In this document: in pieces, positions 1 to 9,538 of the stretch | How positions within the stretch are numbered: position 1 is the first letter of the stretch | Layout: every line of letters starts with the position of its first letter | Assembly: GCA_003990745.1 (NCBI GenBank) | Contig: RBNI01002955.1 | Coordinates: forward strand, 1 to 17,049 | Source of the DNA: Jimgerdemannia flammicorona | Lineage: Eukaryota > Mucoromycota > Endogonomycetes > Endogonales > Endogonaceae | Reading direction: 5' to 3' | Length of the DNA stretch: 17,049 bases | Notes under the pieces: model-generated | The model's database searches: none | Told to the model about the DNA's origin: nothing | Seen by the model: the letters and a program-made list of their open reading frames with translations, nothing else | Position numbers and translations under genes: made by a program

Positions 1-63
1 AAAAAAAAAAAAAAAGTATATTTTTAGATAGCATAGTGACTGGTTTGGCTGATTTAGTAAACT

Positions 64-540
64 AGTTTTTAAATTTATATAAGATTTCCTAATAAGGTAA
101 GATATAACTTCACCATTGCTATCAAGTATAATAGTTCTAGTTTATTTAAGAGGAAATAACTAAATCTAGAAGGTTCTAGTGAGTCTAATATAGCTCAAAG
201 AGATATTTGTAGGCTTAAGTGGTCTCAAAAAAATTCTGAAGAAAATAGTTTTTAGCAAAGATAACTAATAGAATTATATAATGTTTCAAAAGATTTAATA
301 ATTAGCTAAGATAAGATACTTAGTATTGAGAAAAGATAAGAAGATTTTATAAAGTCTTAGTACCAAGAGAGAATTTCTAAATATTTAGAAGATATTAAAA
401 CATTGTAAAATATTTAAGAAAAGGTAGAAAAAGACAAGAGAAAAGATGTGAAAATATGTATACTATAACTAAGCTATAACTAAGAAATTGTTATAACTAC
501 ATGTGTTTAGTATGAGTACTATATAAAAATATTTATATAG
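64..540 (+). pseudogene. AT-rich coding-like relic with only TAA/TAG stops
   Basis: Read in frame from position 64, 159 codons look like a hydrophilic, coiled-coil-rich protein (Glu, Lys, Asp, Ser, Ile, Leu; for example ISKYLEDIKTL near 373 and EKVEKDKRKD near 418) but are broken by 13 stops: nine TAA, four TAG and no TGA. Each stop would be Gln if one C-to-T change (CAA/CAG to TAA/TAG) were undone. This fits either CpA-to-TpA mutation of a dead gene, as in fungal repeat-induced point mutation, or a code in which TAA/TAG mean Gln. By a rough hand estimate, the lack of TGA is only mildly unlikely by chance in DNA this AT-rich. No family is recognised. Confidence 0.35.
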
Positions 541-960
541 TAGCTTTACTTGTAATTGCTTAGAGTTTTTATTATATCTATATCTATCATTATTTGCCTG
601 CTATTAAGAATCTCCTTACTTTAAGTTAAATCATAAATAATCACTTTGTATAGTTACAATGAATTAATTTGAGTTTTGAAATATTATATATAGATTAACT
701 CATTTAAATAAAAAGTCTTTCTATTTTTTTTTTTTTTTTTTTTTTTAGAAATTATTATCAATAGTCAAATTTCGAGAGTTTAATGAAAGTTCAAAATGAG
801 ACAAGAAGTCTGTGCATTTAAAAGATGAAAAAATAAAAAATAAAACCACATTCATATTTTTAGTCAATCTTTGAAATAATAAACACATGAATCACATAAT
901 ATACATATATATGTCAGCTTGCAATAAATGAAGAAATCACAAAGAAGAGGGGTAACAAAA
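541..960. other. AT-rich gene-free flank
   Basis: No convincing reading frame. The stretch holds a T23 tract (724-746) and is otherwise simple A/T sequence. Its right end is the 3' flank of BTB copy A; read on the minus strand after the stop it is T-rich, resembling the T-rich flank after copy C. Confidence 0.6.
724..746 (+). repeat. T23 homopolymer
   Basis: Uninterrupted run of 23 T on the plus strand, about 215 bp beyond the stop codon of copy A (poly(A) in that gene's direction). Confidence 0.9.
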
Positions 961-961
961 A

Positions 962-2450
962 TTAAGGGCGATCTTTTATCCTATACTTGGTTTGATCATA
1001 CAAAATCACAGCTGGATACACGATTTCCGGAAGGTTGGTCCAAGCAATCCCTTGATTATTGCCATTGATAGAAAGGGCGCAAGTATGGTTGCCTTTATCC
1101 AGATGGAAAGTCACTACATCGCCACTGCGAAGAGTGTCACCATATTGACGGTTCACCCCCGATGCCATTACACACCGTACTTGATACTTCCAACAATGGA
1201 ATGCCCACGCCGATGGCTTGTTCCACATGGTAGAATCGAAATCAATGAACTCCTCGCCCACCAACCCAATCTGGCTGATTAGACTCCCATTAATCGATCC
1301 GACGGATTCAACCACTATATCCCATTCGCACAGCCCTTCCTGCGTCATCGTCCCGGGGATCAAGATCCTTGCTGTCTGCTCCGCGCATGCCGTAGGAAGC
1401 TCTACGACCTTGCCATCGTCTGAAATGATAACGCGCGAACCGACTTTCGATCGATCCCATTGGAGACCATGACTTTTGCGATTCCCGGATGGGTGCCCCG
1501 TTGGGCACACGGTATTCTTGCATGCATGGTGACAAAATGCCATGTAGTACGGAGATGTCTCCGCCAACCCGTCGACCACCTCCGTGAGGCTCTTCAAGCG
1601 ATGCGGGCAAATAAGGGTGAGGTCGACATGCCTCATCATGTTTAGCAGCAACGAGTTATTTCCTAGACGAATTTTACCCTCGCATCCCGTGACCATACTG
1701 GCAACATCACTCAAAACACCATGGCGCTCCGCGATGACGGGTTCTGGTTCTTCAGCATGTCCCCAGACCCAGTCAATGATGCACAGCAGCAGGTCGTATT
1801 CGGGAGTGATGAAGGTACGGGCGTTTGGTGTAGTAAAGAGCAACCCGATAGCCTCTTCGGAGAGATCTGTCAACTCCCCTATGGCGAGCTTGCGTGTGTA
1901 GAAGGGCTTGAGCAGCACAGCGTAGAGGTCTTTGCTGGACTCACTCCATGGAATGGAGGCGACAGCCCCATTGAGAAGGGACGAGGAGACTCCAAAGTCG
2001 GAAATGTTTTGGGCACGCCCCAACACCATTGCCATGAGCTTTGGGAGAAGGAGGAAGCTCGCTGCGCGGTAGATGTCCACAGCGATGGCGATGGTTGTAT
2101 CGTTGATCGATTCAGTGTAGATGAAGCCGAGGACGACGGTGAGCGCCTTAGAGTTAATGTCGTGGAGGACGATTCGCTGGGAGACGCTTTCTTGCATGTT
2201 TCCGTAGAGCATCGCTTTGAAAACTGGGCACCTTTGGGACCATATGACATTAGAGGATATGTAATGGACCTATAAAATCTTTGCAACACAATCAAGAAAC
2301 GATCGAACACCTGGCAGCCAGGACAGCACGGCAAGCACCAAGTTCGACGCCATCGGCACAGACAATGGTTATGTCATGGTAGGCTTTGTCCGTCCATATT
2401 GAGGCGATGTCGTCCTTGAGGCTAAGACCACTGTTGGATTGCACGTCCAT
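962..2450 (-). CDS. BTB-BACK-SPRY protein, copy A (two exons)
   Basis: Exons at complement(2311-2450) and complement(962-2231), joined across a 79-bp intron, give 469 aa. The start at 2450 is chosen because all three copies begin MDVQS; an upstream in-frame ATG at 2534 is not shared. BTB domain at about 20-115 (YHDITIVCADG, then RCPVFKAMLYG), BACK-like helical region at about 120-270, SPRY at about 303-465 (WDRSKVGSRVIISDDG, LRSGDVVTFHLDKG, CALSINGN, LPEIVYPAV). By family knowledge, BTB-BACK proteins link cullin-3 to substrates and SPRY binds the target; the substrate here is unknown. It is about four-fifths identical to copy C by eye, with no lesion seen. A Cys/His cluster at 280-293 (CHHACKNTVCPTGH) is only partly kept in copy C. 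Confidence 0.9.
2232..2310 (-). other. Intron of BTB copy A (79 bp, phase 2)
   Basis: Begins GTGTTCGATC and ends CCCAAAG. Removing it joins AG and G into Arg47 and restores the BTB core RCPVFKAM. Its position and phase match copy C exactly, and the sequence is alignable to the introns of B and C almost throughout. Confidence 0.9.
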
Positions 2451-2520
2451 GTTTATTGTTGGATTACGCCTTTGTTTGGGTGGTGGGTTTAAGGTATAGG
2501 TTGAACAGTGGCGCAGTGAT
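2451..2520 (-). promoter_or_regulatory. Conserved 5' flank of BTB copy A
   Basis: About 70 bp just upstream of the ATG match the same region of copy C (shared TATACCTTAAA, then ACCCAAA and a CAA..ACTAAAC-like end before the ATG). Copy B keeps only the GTATACCTTAA part next to its ATG. This looks like a shared leader or core promoter. Further upstream, A and C are unrelated. Confidence 0.6.
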
Positions 2521-2529
2521 TTATGACGT

Positions 2530-3330
2530 ATCACAGTTGTGAATGTAATTATATGGTGAGAAGCGTAGGACCTTTTTGGATATCGCAGAGAAACACATAC
2601 GAATGCAGGTATCCAGTTCCATTTAGCAGTTCTGTAGCTAGCTAAATATTTTTGAGATTATATCGCGCATAGGTGCTCAGATCCCAACATCTTCTCGTAT
2701 ATATATACATCCTTTGTAGTCGTTATCATGTTTTACTTCTGATATGGATGCAGCGATCTATGGGAGATTTTTAATTCCTTGTAAATACCACTCGCAATAA
2801 TATACCGCGCCGTTTTTATAAAAACGACCTGGGACTCAGCGGAAATTAAGTTTGGATTTTTATTTGTAAAATAATATAAAGTCGCACCTTGTTTCTCTTT
2901 CGGATTTGAAGAACCTTACATTTTATGGAGGCGATCTCTCTGCCTAGTGTGGTACCGTTGGTTTCCAAGCATCGCAGGTGCTCGCTGCTTTCCATTACAC
3001 GCAAATGACCATTTCCACCACTCTGTCAATTATTAGAATGTCATACAGATCGTCGACAGACATGACAAGTTTGGTGGCTCCTAGGTATCTGCAGTTATTC
3101 CAGTATGTGACGGGGGAAAAAAACGCTTTGGTATATATGCAAAATTTTATACGCGATCCTTTTAAATTATTTATTACTCTCAACCAATCATCGCTTATTT
3201 TTTTTTTTTCTCCCTCCATATATCAGTGGATATGCTCTACAATTTTAAATAATAATTCCTTATTTGTTTTATTTTAGAATTAATAATTTAAATCAAGATA
3301 ACTGATTCATAAATTTTGGAACCTGTCTTG
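2530..3330. other. Gene-poor spacer
   Basis: No supported gene. It holds a TATA-like run (CGTATATATATAC near 2695), a perfect 16-bp palindrome at 2811-2826 and AT-rich stretches. The minus strand at 2995-3219 is open for 74 codons (ending DDLYDILIIDRVVEMVICV) but resembles no family I recognise. Confidence 0.5.
2811..2826. repeat. Perfect 16-bp palindrome
   Basis: CGTTTTTATAAAAACG is identical to its own reverse complement, and the match does not extend outward. It could be a dimeric regulator site or chance; no gene is clearly tied to it. Confidence 0.6.
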
Positions 3331-3362
3331 ATAAACACGATTCTACTCACAATGAGGATGTC

Positions 3363-3552
3363 CTAAGCGTTGAGTACCGGGAACCACTTGATATCCACAC
3401 GCTCTGCGTCATTTAATTCTTGGTACCATTCCCGAATGGCGGGAGCGTGCATTTCGCTTCGGCATTGTCATAGAGATCATTCACAACGGCTGATACATGG
3501 GGCTTGTTCGCGTTCCAGATCTTGAATGTGAGGAGCCAGCGTGCTGGCAGGG
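3363..3552 (-). pseudogene. Frameshifted coding relic, minus strand
   Basis: Two coding-like pieces overlap in different frames. The first (about 3552-3414) reads WLLTFKIWNANKPHVSAVVN and then LYDNAEAK. The second (3452-3363) reads MHAPAIREWYQELNDAERVD and then IKWFPVLNA before TAG. A single-base shift near 3453 would join them into one frame, so this is most likely a decayed exon. More coding-like residues (SHEVYLILAKVISKWQNG) lie upstream at about 3660-3600. No family recognised. Confidence 0.4.
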
Positions 3553-3928
3553 CTCACCTAAACATTTTTCGACACTTGTTTGTAGTTTTATGGTTTATGA
3601 ACACCATGCCAACCCGTTTTGCCATTTCGAAATGACTTTGGCAAGGATCAGATAAACCTCGTGAGAAACGTTATCACAATCTGCCCTGCCGAAACACCGG
3701 ACGTCGCGCTCCTAATCGGAATATGTCCATGACCTAGTATTAACAGAACTGCCGAAGGGTTTGGCAAAAAATTTGGTTGCCGCATAAGGTAAAAATGGAT
3801 GGCAGCGAACGAGCTGTTGGCATAGGGATCCGGTCTGGCTTTCCAAAGGCTCGAGTGAGATGTAAAGGCGAACAGGGCTGGCTTGGAGGATTCCTATTTA
3901 GTTGACGTAGCGGATAGGACCCTGTGGA

Positions 3929-4524
3929 ATCCTTCGTTATTCACGCTGGCGGGTGCAACTCGAGGCCCAACAGGAGGAGACTCGCAACACTATCTCGTGA
4001 AGACGCCATCTCGCGCCATATGTTGGACTTAGTACGCCTCGGAAGTGACTAAAATTATTACCATCCCCCAGCACATGAATTTCGAAGTCTACCTCGACCT
4101 CCGCATGCTCAAAGCCTATGAGACCCTTCTAGGTGATGTTGCAAATATAATACCGCCTCCAATGTGTTGTACCGTGCTACCGAAACCCTGCATTCCGCAG
4201 CGCAGGCCGAGATCTTGAGTGCCATAAATGAGGCAAGAATTGTGGTCACGCAGGAAGTTGTCATGAGAGAAAGGTGAGGATGTCATCTTTGGTGTTTGTG
4301 GGATTGGTGGCTGGTCGTTTCTTGGAGGTTATGTGTGTGTTTCGGACTGTGAACGTGTACAGTCTCCTAGATTATCATTCAGCCTCCTTCCCATTATTAT
4401 TCAGGAACGGCTTAATTCATGAATGACCAACTCCACTCTGTCAGTGACGCCATCTCCCGCATCGAGCACATCCCCACCATGATCGTCCACTTTTTCAAGA
4501 CCCTCTTGGCCTTCTTGTAGGCCT
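3929..4524 (+). pseudogene. Decayed coiled-coil-like gene, plus strand
   Basis: Coding-like stretches follow each other on the plus strand but need frame changes to join: QLEAQQEETRNTIS (from 3956), EDAISRHMLDLVRLGSD (about 4000), IPQHMNFEVYLDLRMLKAYE (from about 4060), TETLHSAAQAEILSAINEAR (about 4185), VVTQEVVMRER up to 4273, then MNDQLHSVSDAISRIEH and IPTMIVHFFKTLLAFL ending at TAG near 4518. A GT-AG intron fits at 4274-4404 (AAG|GTGAGG to TTCAG|GAACGG). The pieces are amphipathic and helical, and the DAISR motif occurs twice. The stops and shifts argue for a dead gene. I cannot name the family. Confidence 0.45.
4274..4404 (+). other. Probable intron in the coiled-coil relic
   Basis: Good donor GTGAGG after AGAAAG and a T-rich acceptor ending TTATTCAG. 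It separates two coding-like helical segments, although the frames on its two sides no longer agree. Confidence 0.4.
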
Positions 4525-4672
4525 TGCCGCGGGGTAGAGGGACGTACGTTTTGGCGTAATTTTGTTTGAAAAGAAGAGTTGGGGAGGGGGAGGGACTTGG
4601 TGGCCACGAGACGGGTTGGAGTATTGACCCGTCGATAGATGTTGATGGTGATAATGGTCAAGTTCTCGGGAA

Positions 4673-5056
4673 TTGGTATGTAGAGTTTGTTTCGGGTTTA
4701 AGAACACTCGAATAGTCAAAGTACTAGGTAATCATATCATTTGTGCCTACAAAAAACCGGAGAACATCGTTACAAAGCCTGGATTACGATTTGTTAAGTA
4801 TCTCATTGTTATCATGGGCATCTATATGGAGTATTTCCATCAACGCTGCTATCCGATGCGCCGCAAATTGACCTCCGCCGTCCGCTCCGACAATGAAAAA
4901 GACAATTATGAAGTTGATGTGGCGACGCTGACCGATAAGATGATTAAGAGCAGTCTCTATTCATTCCACCTGCCTTTCCATTGTTCTACTCCTTCGCCAA
5001 CTAACACTACGCAAGAATGCCACGCAATCGTAGTGGATGGTGGAATGCACGTTTAG
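4673..5056 (+). CDS. Hypothetical open frame, 127 codons
   Basis: Open from an ATG at 4673 to TAG at 5056, with an AATAAA polyadenylation-type signal 14 bases after the stop (5070-5075). The N-terminal third is hydrophobic and basic (LIVIMGIYMEYFHQRC) and the middle is charged (RSDNEKDNYEVDVATLTDKM). The ATG overlaps a donor-like GTATGT, so the true start may lie at an inner Met such as MEYFHQ. It could be another exon of the neighbouring relic. No family recognised. Confidence 0.3.
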   Translation: MVCRVCFGFKNTRIVKVLGNHIICAYKKPENIVTKPGLRFVKYLIVIMGIYMEYFHQRCYPMRRKLTSAVRSDNEKDNYEVDVATLTDKMIKSSLYSFHLPFHCSTPSPTNTTQECHAIVVDGGMHV

Positions 5057-5128
5057 TACGAAGCATATGAATAAAACAAAATATTTTTTGTATTATTTCG
5101 ACGCGTCAATCCCAAATCACTTGCCTGC

Positions 5129-5284
5129 ATCCACGACCAAGCTACGATCCAAACCGCGCTTATTTCCATCGGTGAAAAGGTTCAACGCATGCACGCCAAG
5201 CCAGGATTGACAAAACCTCTCCGCCGAACACATCAAACGTGTGTGTTTTGGTCTGGGCATCGCGACAAAAAATCTAGGCAATAA
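5129..5284 (+). pseudogene. Short helical coding fragment
   Basis: In-frame segment IHDQATIQTALISIGEKVQR followed by MHAKPGLTKPL has the same amphipathic look as the relic upstream and ends at TAA. It has no good start codon. It is possibly a further exon remnant of the same dead gene. Confidence 0.3.
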
Positions 5285-5564
5285 CAAATTGGGAGTGACA
5301 TTTTGTTCACAAATAACCACTTTGATCGGATTTATTGCAAATTAATTACATGAAATAATGAATAGACAAACTACTACAGAAAAATATTCTAAGAAAGCTA
5401 ATGCAGTTATGTAAGGGAATAAGCGCAATAATAATATGCCAGAAATGTAAAAATGTGAATCATAATATCTTAGTGCTGATTTACATGGAAATAGACACAA
5501 TACTAATGTGCAAAATAATATAACACATATGAACAAGAAAATAAGAGATATTGTTTTCGATATA

Positions 5565-5890
5565 TCAGATTCCGCTTCTACTCTCTTCACTCCACCTCCA
5601 CGTCATCCACGTCATCATAAACTTCTTCACCATCATGCAGTTCTCACCGTTGTCCTCGCTATCACCCTCCTCATCGTCGTAATCATTGTTCACCTCAACC
5701 TCCTCAATCTTGCTATACTTCTTTCCGGTGCCCTCCACATCTTCACCTTTCTCCACCTCAGCCTCCTTTCCTTCGCCTTCCTTTTCTTCGAACTCTCTCT
5801 TCGTGCTTGTGTACGACCCGCGGACAGCGAAGGTCGAGACTAGCAAAGTATTCGGATACGTTGTGCTTTTGAATAGAACCAAAAATGTGA
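5565..5890 (-). pseudogene. Relic with acidic C-terminal tail, frameshifted
   Basis: The minus-strand frame reads LFKSTTYPNTLLVSTFAVRG and then a highly charged region (REFEEKEGEGKEAEVEKGED, KKYSKIEEVEV, DYDDEEGDSEDNG). Near 5635 the frame turns into an unlikely Met/Trp-rich end, while the neighbouring frame continues the acidic pattern as HDGEEVYDDVDDVEVE and stops. This suggests a one-base shift inside an acidic C-terminal tail. The hydrophobic segment before the tail could be membrane-related. No family recognised. Confidence 0.4.
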
Positions 5891-5899
5891 AGTAGGGGT

Positions 5900-6220
5900 T
5901 AGAGAATACAATACTTCTTTATGCTATACTCGCCGTCTCCTGTAGGGCTCCAGACAGGACAGAATATTCAAACTTCCACCGGAGAAGAGAAATTCAATGC
6001 CCATTGGGAACGTTCCGATAGAAACATCGACATCCGACATTCCGCACAATGCAGACCGTAGATTCCCCCAACGTTATATTATCAATTCCCACAAACATAC
6101 CACGTCCGCAGATCTCTGGAATCTTGGGACTTCAGCCAGGAAAAACCTCCTGTTACCTCTGGCTTCATCGGTCGTCACTATGTTGGTGAAAAGTAAAAAT
6201 TAGGCAAAATGAAAAAAATA
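5900..6220. other. Unassigned spacer
   Basis: Both strands carry short open frames (68 codons on plus from 5997) without splice support or recognisable motifs. I see no gene I can defend here. Confidence 0.5.
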
Positions 6221-6221
6221 A

Positions 6222-6662
6222 TTAAAGGTCTTCCACACATAAACAATAAACAATGATTCTAAATACCCTGCACCTTCGGATTATAGGATAGAATGTGCCA
6301 CCTCCTCACGCAAAGTTGGTCCCATGGATCTCCGGAGGAGAGGAGTCCGCTTACGGGAAATCGTAGCTGGGCTTCTTAGGATCGATGAGGGTTGTAGGGA
6401 TGTGGTAAGTTGTGGGGATGGGGTCGGCCTTGGCAGTAGCGGCGACGGAATCGACCGCGGCGCGATCACTTTCGACGGCGTCGGGGGAAGCAGCCATGCA
6501 TTCGGCAGGAACAGGGCTGATGGTGCCAGTGGTATACAGGTGGAGTTAGAAAAATGACAGGTGAGATTTCGAAAACGTGAACAGGGGCCGATACTTACTC
6601 CGGGTGACACTGCTTGGCATTGGTGCCGAATATGAACGCAAAGAGCGGTGATGACGAGCAGG
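6222..6662 (-). CDS. Spliced gene fragment, unknown function
   Basis: Three exons fit on the minus strand. Exon 1 ends at 6599 (FAFIFGTNAKQCHP). An 82-bp intron (6517-6598) has donor GTAAGT, branch-like TTCTAAC and acceptor CAG. Exon 2 is 6516-6355 and keeps the frame (DPVPAECMAASPDAVESD, then PIPTTYHIPTTLIDPKKP, SYDFP). A second intron (6268-6354, GTAAGC to GCAG) leads to a short exon 3 ending at TAA 6222. If intron 2 is not used, the frame stops at once at TAA 6351-6353. Codon use in exon 2 is strongly coding-like (C-ending, AAG for Lys). The true 5' end is not seen, and a plus-strand donor at 6661 competes. No family recognised; it may be partial. Confidence 0.45.
6517..6598 (-). other. 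Intron, 82 bp
   Basis: Donor GTAAGTAT, branch-like TTCTAAC and acceptor CATCAG. Splicing keeps a coding-like frame (CHP|DPVPAEC), and the size matches the BTB-gene introns. Confidence 0.55.
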
Positions 6663-6907
6663 TACGTAGTTTGAGTTTGGTTAGAGTTGGGTTAGGTTGT
6701 GCGAGAGAAAAGAGACGAATCAGTTAGGGGCAGTAATCGCGGGGGTCCAATGCTGAGCCATGATGTCATCGAGCTATGCGCAGGCCACCAGATGGACCAA
6801 TAGCGGTTGCTGGAATTTGCCACCATTACGCAACCTACAACTGAAGTGCTACATATCTGGCTACCAGGCCGACCAACAACCTTTCTCACTAACCGCATAA
6901 CTTTACA

Positions 6908-7085
6908 ATGAACCGCCGTCGAGCAGAGTTCCCTTCAAGCCTCAGTCTCCTGATACACATGCCAGCGGCCAATACCCGACAGGAATGTGAGTATCTCTAC
7001 TATGTAATTATGTGATGTGGCTTTTGCTTCGGCGTAGCATTTCGTGACAGGAAGGGCACTCATCGCAGCCTTTCGCCCGAGCAGG
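6908..7085 (+). CDS. Weak two-exon small ORF
   Basis: ATG at 6908 opens MNRRRAEFPSSLSLLIHMP. A possible 51-bp intron (6987-7037, GTGAGT to CGTAG) would join it to SFRDRKGTHRSLSPEQA and a TGA stop. The intron is shorter than the others here and no homologue comes to mind. It is recorded only as a possibility. Confidence 0.18.
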
Positions 7086-7477
7086 CCTGAGTCCCTAGGT
7101 GGAGACGTTCAGCAGTCGGCAAGTGAGTGCATCCGTACCAAAGTTCTCGACTGCATACATGATAGAAACGAAATCCACCGCAATTTATACAACGCAATTC
7201 ATCTATGGGCATCTCTGTTTGTATTTCGACTTTAACCCCAGCAGCAGGTGAATTCATACGGGCCCAACTCCAGGAAGCTCCGACTCCATGCGGCATCTTT
7301 CTCGTGTTAAATGCTCTGCGTATTCATGTATACACCGTGGAGTAGAAGCCAGAAATAACATACAGCTCAGCTGGATGGATGGAGGTATGTAGGCAACAAT
7401 AAATTTTTCTTTCGTTTCTTTCATTCTTTCATTTTTTTATTTTTATTCTTATTTAAAATTTATAGCTTGTTCTCGTT

Positions 7478-7480
<3 letters not shown>
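7086..7480. other. Unassigned spacer
   Basis: Short open frames exist on both strands (63-78 codons) without motifs or splice support. The right end becomes T-rich before the poly(T) tract. Confidence 0.5.

Positions 7481-7481
<1 letters not shown>

Positions 7482-7508
<27 letters not shown>
7482..7508 (+). repeat. T27 homopolymer at the end of BTB pseudogene B
   Basis: 27 uninterrupted T on plus, which is poly(A) when read in the direction of copy B. It follows the last BTB-homologous base by about 30 bp of unrelated sequence. Confidence 0.9.
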
Positions 7509-7538
7509 GGCTTTCCCAAGTGCAGAAAACCCTCGCCT

Positions 7539-8431
7539 CTTGGGCACACGGTGTTCTTGCATGCATGGTAGCAAAAGGCCATTTAGTGAGGAGATGTCTC
7601 CGCAAACCCGTCGACCGCCTCAGACTCCTCAAGCGATGCGCACACAAGGGTGAGGTCCACATGCTTCATCATGTCCAGCAGTAACGAGTAATTTCCCAGT
7701 CGAATTTTACCTTTGATAGCACAATCATACCGGCACATCACGCAAGACATCACGACGCTCCACGATGACAGGCCCAGGCTCTTCAGCATGCGTCCAGACC
7801 CAGTCGACAATGCACAACGTAGGTCGCATTCGGGAGTGTCGAAGGCGATCGCGTAGGGTGCAGTAAAGAGCAGTTCGACAGCCTCTTCGGAGAGTTCTGT
7901 TAACTTTCCTATGGCGAGCTTGCGAGTGTAGAAGAGCTTGAGTAGTATAGCGTAGAGGTCTTTTCTGGCCTCACTCCATGGAATAGAGGCGACAGCCCCG
8001 TTGAGAAGAGACCAAAGTCGGAAGTGTTTGGGTATGCTCCAACGCCATTGCCATGAGCTCCGGGAGAAGTTTGCTGTGTGATAGATGTTCACAGCAATGG
8101 CGATTGTTGTGCCATTAATCGATTCGATGTATATGAAGCCAAGGACGATGGTGAGCGCTGCAGAGGTGATGTCATGGATGACGATTCACTGGGAGACGCT
8201 CTCTTTCATGTTTCCGTAGAGCATCGCTTTGAAAACAGGGCACTATGACATTAGAGGGTATGTAATAGACCGACAAAATATTTGAAACACAATCAAGAAA
8301 CGATCGAACACACCTGCCCGCCAGTCAATGCCATCGGCGCAGACAATGGTTACATCATGGTAGGTTGTGTCCATCCATATAGAGGTGATATCTTCCTTGA
8401 GGCTAAGACCACTGTTGGATTGCACGTCCAT
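7539..8431 (-). pseudogene. BTB-BACK-SPRY pseudogene, copy B (truncated)
   Basis: Starts MDVQSNSGLSL like copy A. Lesions: about 22 bp missing near the end of exon 1 (after CADG, shifting the frame), loss of about 10 bp around the intron acceptor, a TGA in place of the Arg codon after ESVSQ, small deletions around the ASFLLLPKL region, frameshifts before KGKIRLGN, and TAA in place of Tyr after ETSPH. Similarity to A and C continues through FCYHACKNTVCP and stops near 7540, so the SPRY half is missing. The intron is still present, so this is not a simple processed copy. It is too damaged to be translated as the family protein. Confidence 0.9.
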
Positions 8432-8444
8432 GTTAAGGTATACT

Positions 8445-9498
8445 TTGACCTTGTGATCTGTTATAATATGAATGGGGCCGAATGCATTTTATTTGGTCTT
8501 TAAGAGAAAACGTGGATATTTAGGGTTCTTCACCCCTTTTTCCTTTGTTCGAAATCCTCCGGATCTTGCCGGTTACACTGTTGCAAATCTAGCCGGTGTA
8601 GCGATTCATTGCGATTTTCTTTATTCTTGTAAGAAAGAACAGGGCTGTATGCGTCAAGCGGACAATGGACCATTTGTCGATTTGTAATATGAACACAGAG
8701 ACACAGGAAACAATGCCCCTATCTCCTGACATCTATCATCGGTGCCGCGCCAATAGACACACGCAATGGTGTCTCCAAGTGCATGCCTGCCCGGGTTTTG
8801 CATTGATGGTATCAAGATAAAACGGCAGTGGCATGTATTCCATATGAACCTTGGATGACGCTCACCACGTTGTGTATATTTCTATTTATATTACGCTGTA
8901 CAAAGACAAACTAATTGAAGGACTAGCTACCACGCTTCATTAAAATCCCACTTCATCCTTAAATTAATACGAGCCTCGGGCTGTTAGCTTGAAATGATGA
9001 GGGAGTATCGATCACATTTTTGTCAACTAAAGCATACTGGTCCGACCTAAACAAAAAAAAAAAAAAAAACATGTGTTTGAGTTTTATCAGGCACCAAGGT
9101 TAATGAGAAGGAGAATGCAGTCAAGTGATCCCCACAGCTGTCAAGTTCTCATGAAAACTATTCTACGTTTGAAAAACGAAACTTTCTCCCCCAGATATTG
9201 AGTTGAAATGCCATCAGGCCCGCGTCCCGCGTGGTGCAATGCAGTTGATACGTTTAAAATAACAAGGAGAGATTGCAGACGAAATTTTCTAAGCCTAGTC
9301 ATCACTCATATGGGATCCGTAATTAAAAAGGGGCTTAATAGTGTCACGATACTTCTAACACACATTTTAATCGTCTCATCCTCATGTCGTCAAACACCCA
9401 AGAAGTATTTGTGCACCAATCTCTATGCTCATGGCGGTCATCTATCTTAAGGTTGCCTTCCAAGTATACTACTAGTAATAGAGGTATATTGTTTGAAC
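8445..9498. other. Unassigned spacer
   Basis: Begins where similarity to the BTB leader ends. A 71-codon plus frame (8472-8687, with DLAGYTVANLAGVAIHC) is open but unrecognised. An A17 tract lies at 9053-9069. Nothing else is supported. Confidence 0.5.
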
Positions 9499-9538
9499 TT
9501 TTTTTTTTTTTTTTTTTTTTTTTATTTTTTTTTTTTTT
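9499..9538 (+). repeat. T25-A-T14 tract
   Basis: Two T runs separated by one A at 9524. No gene end is visible beside it on either strand. Confidence 0.9.

Noticed and set aside
1721..2275. 184-codon plus frame opposite BTB copy A
   Set aside because: Antisense shadow of a well-supported, domain-bearing gene; its content mirrors the BTB/BACK coding strand.
5342..5590. 82-codon minus frame rich in hydrophobic residues
   Set aside because: AT-rich DNA alone gives such Phe/Leu/Ile runs; no start context, splice support or family.
8990..9060. ATGATGA motif, possible C/D box snoRNA
   Set aside because: No matching CTGA D box or terminal stem at the right distance; the same holds for the motif near 14598.
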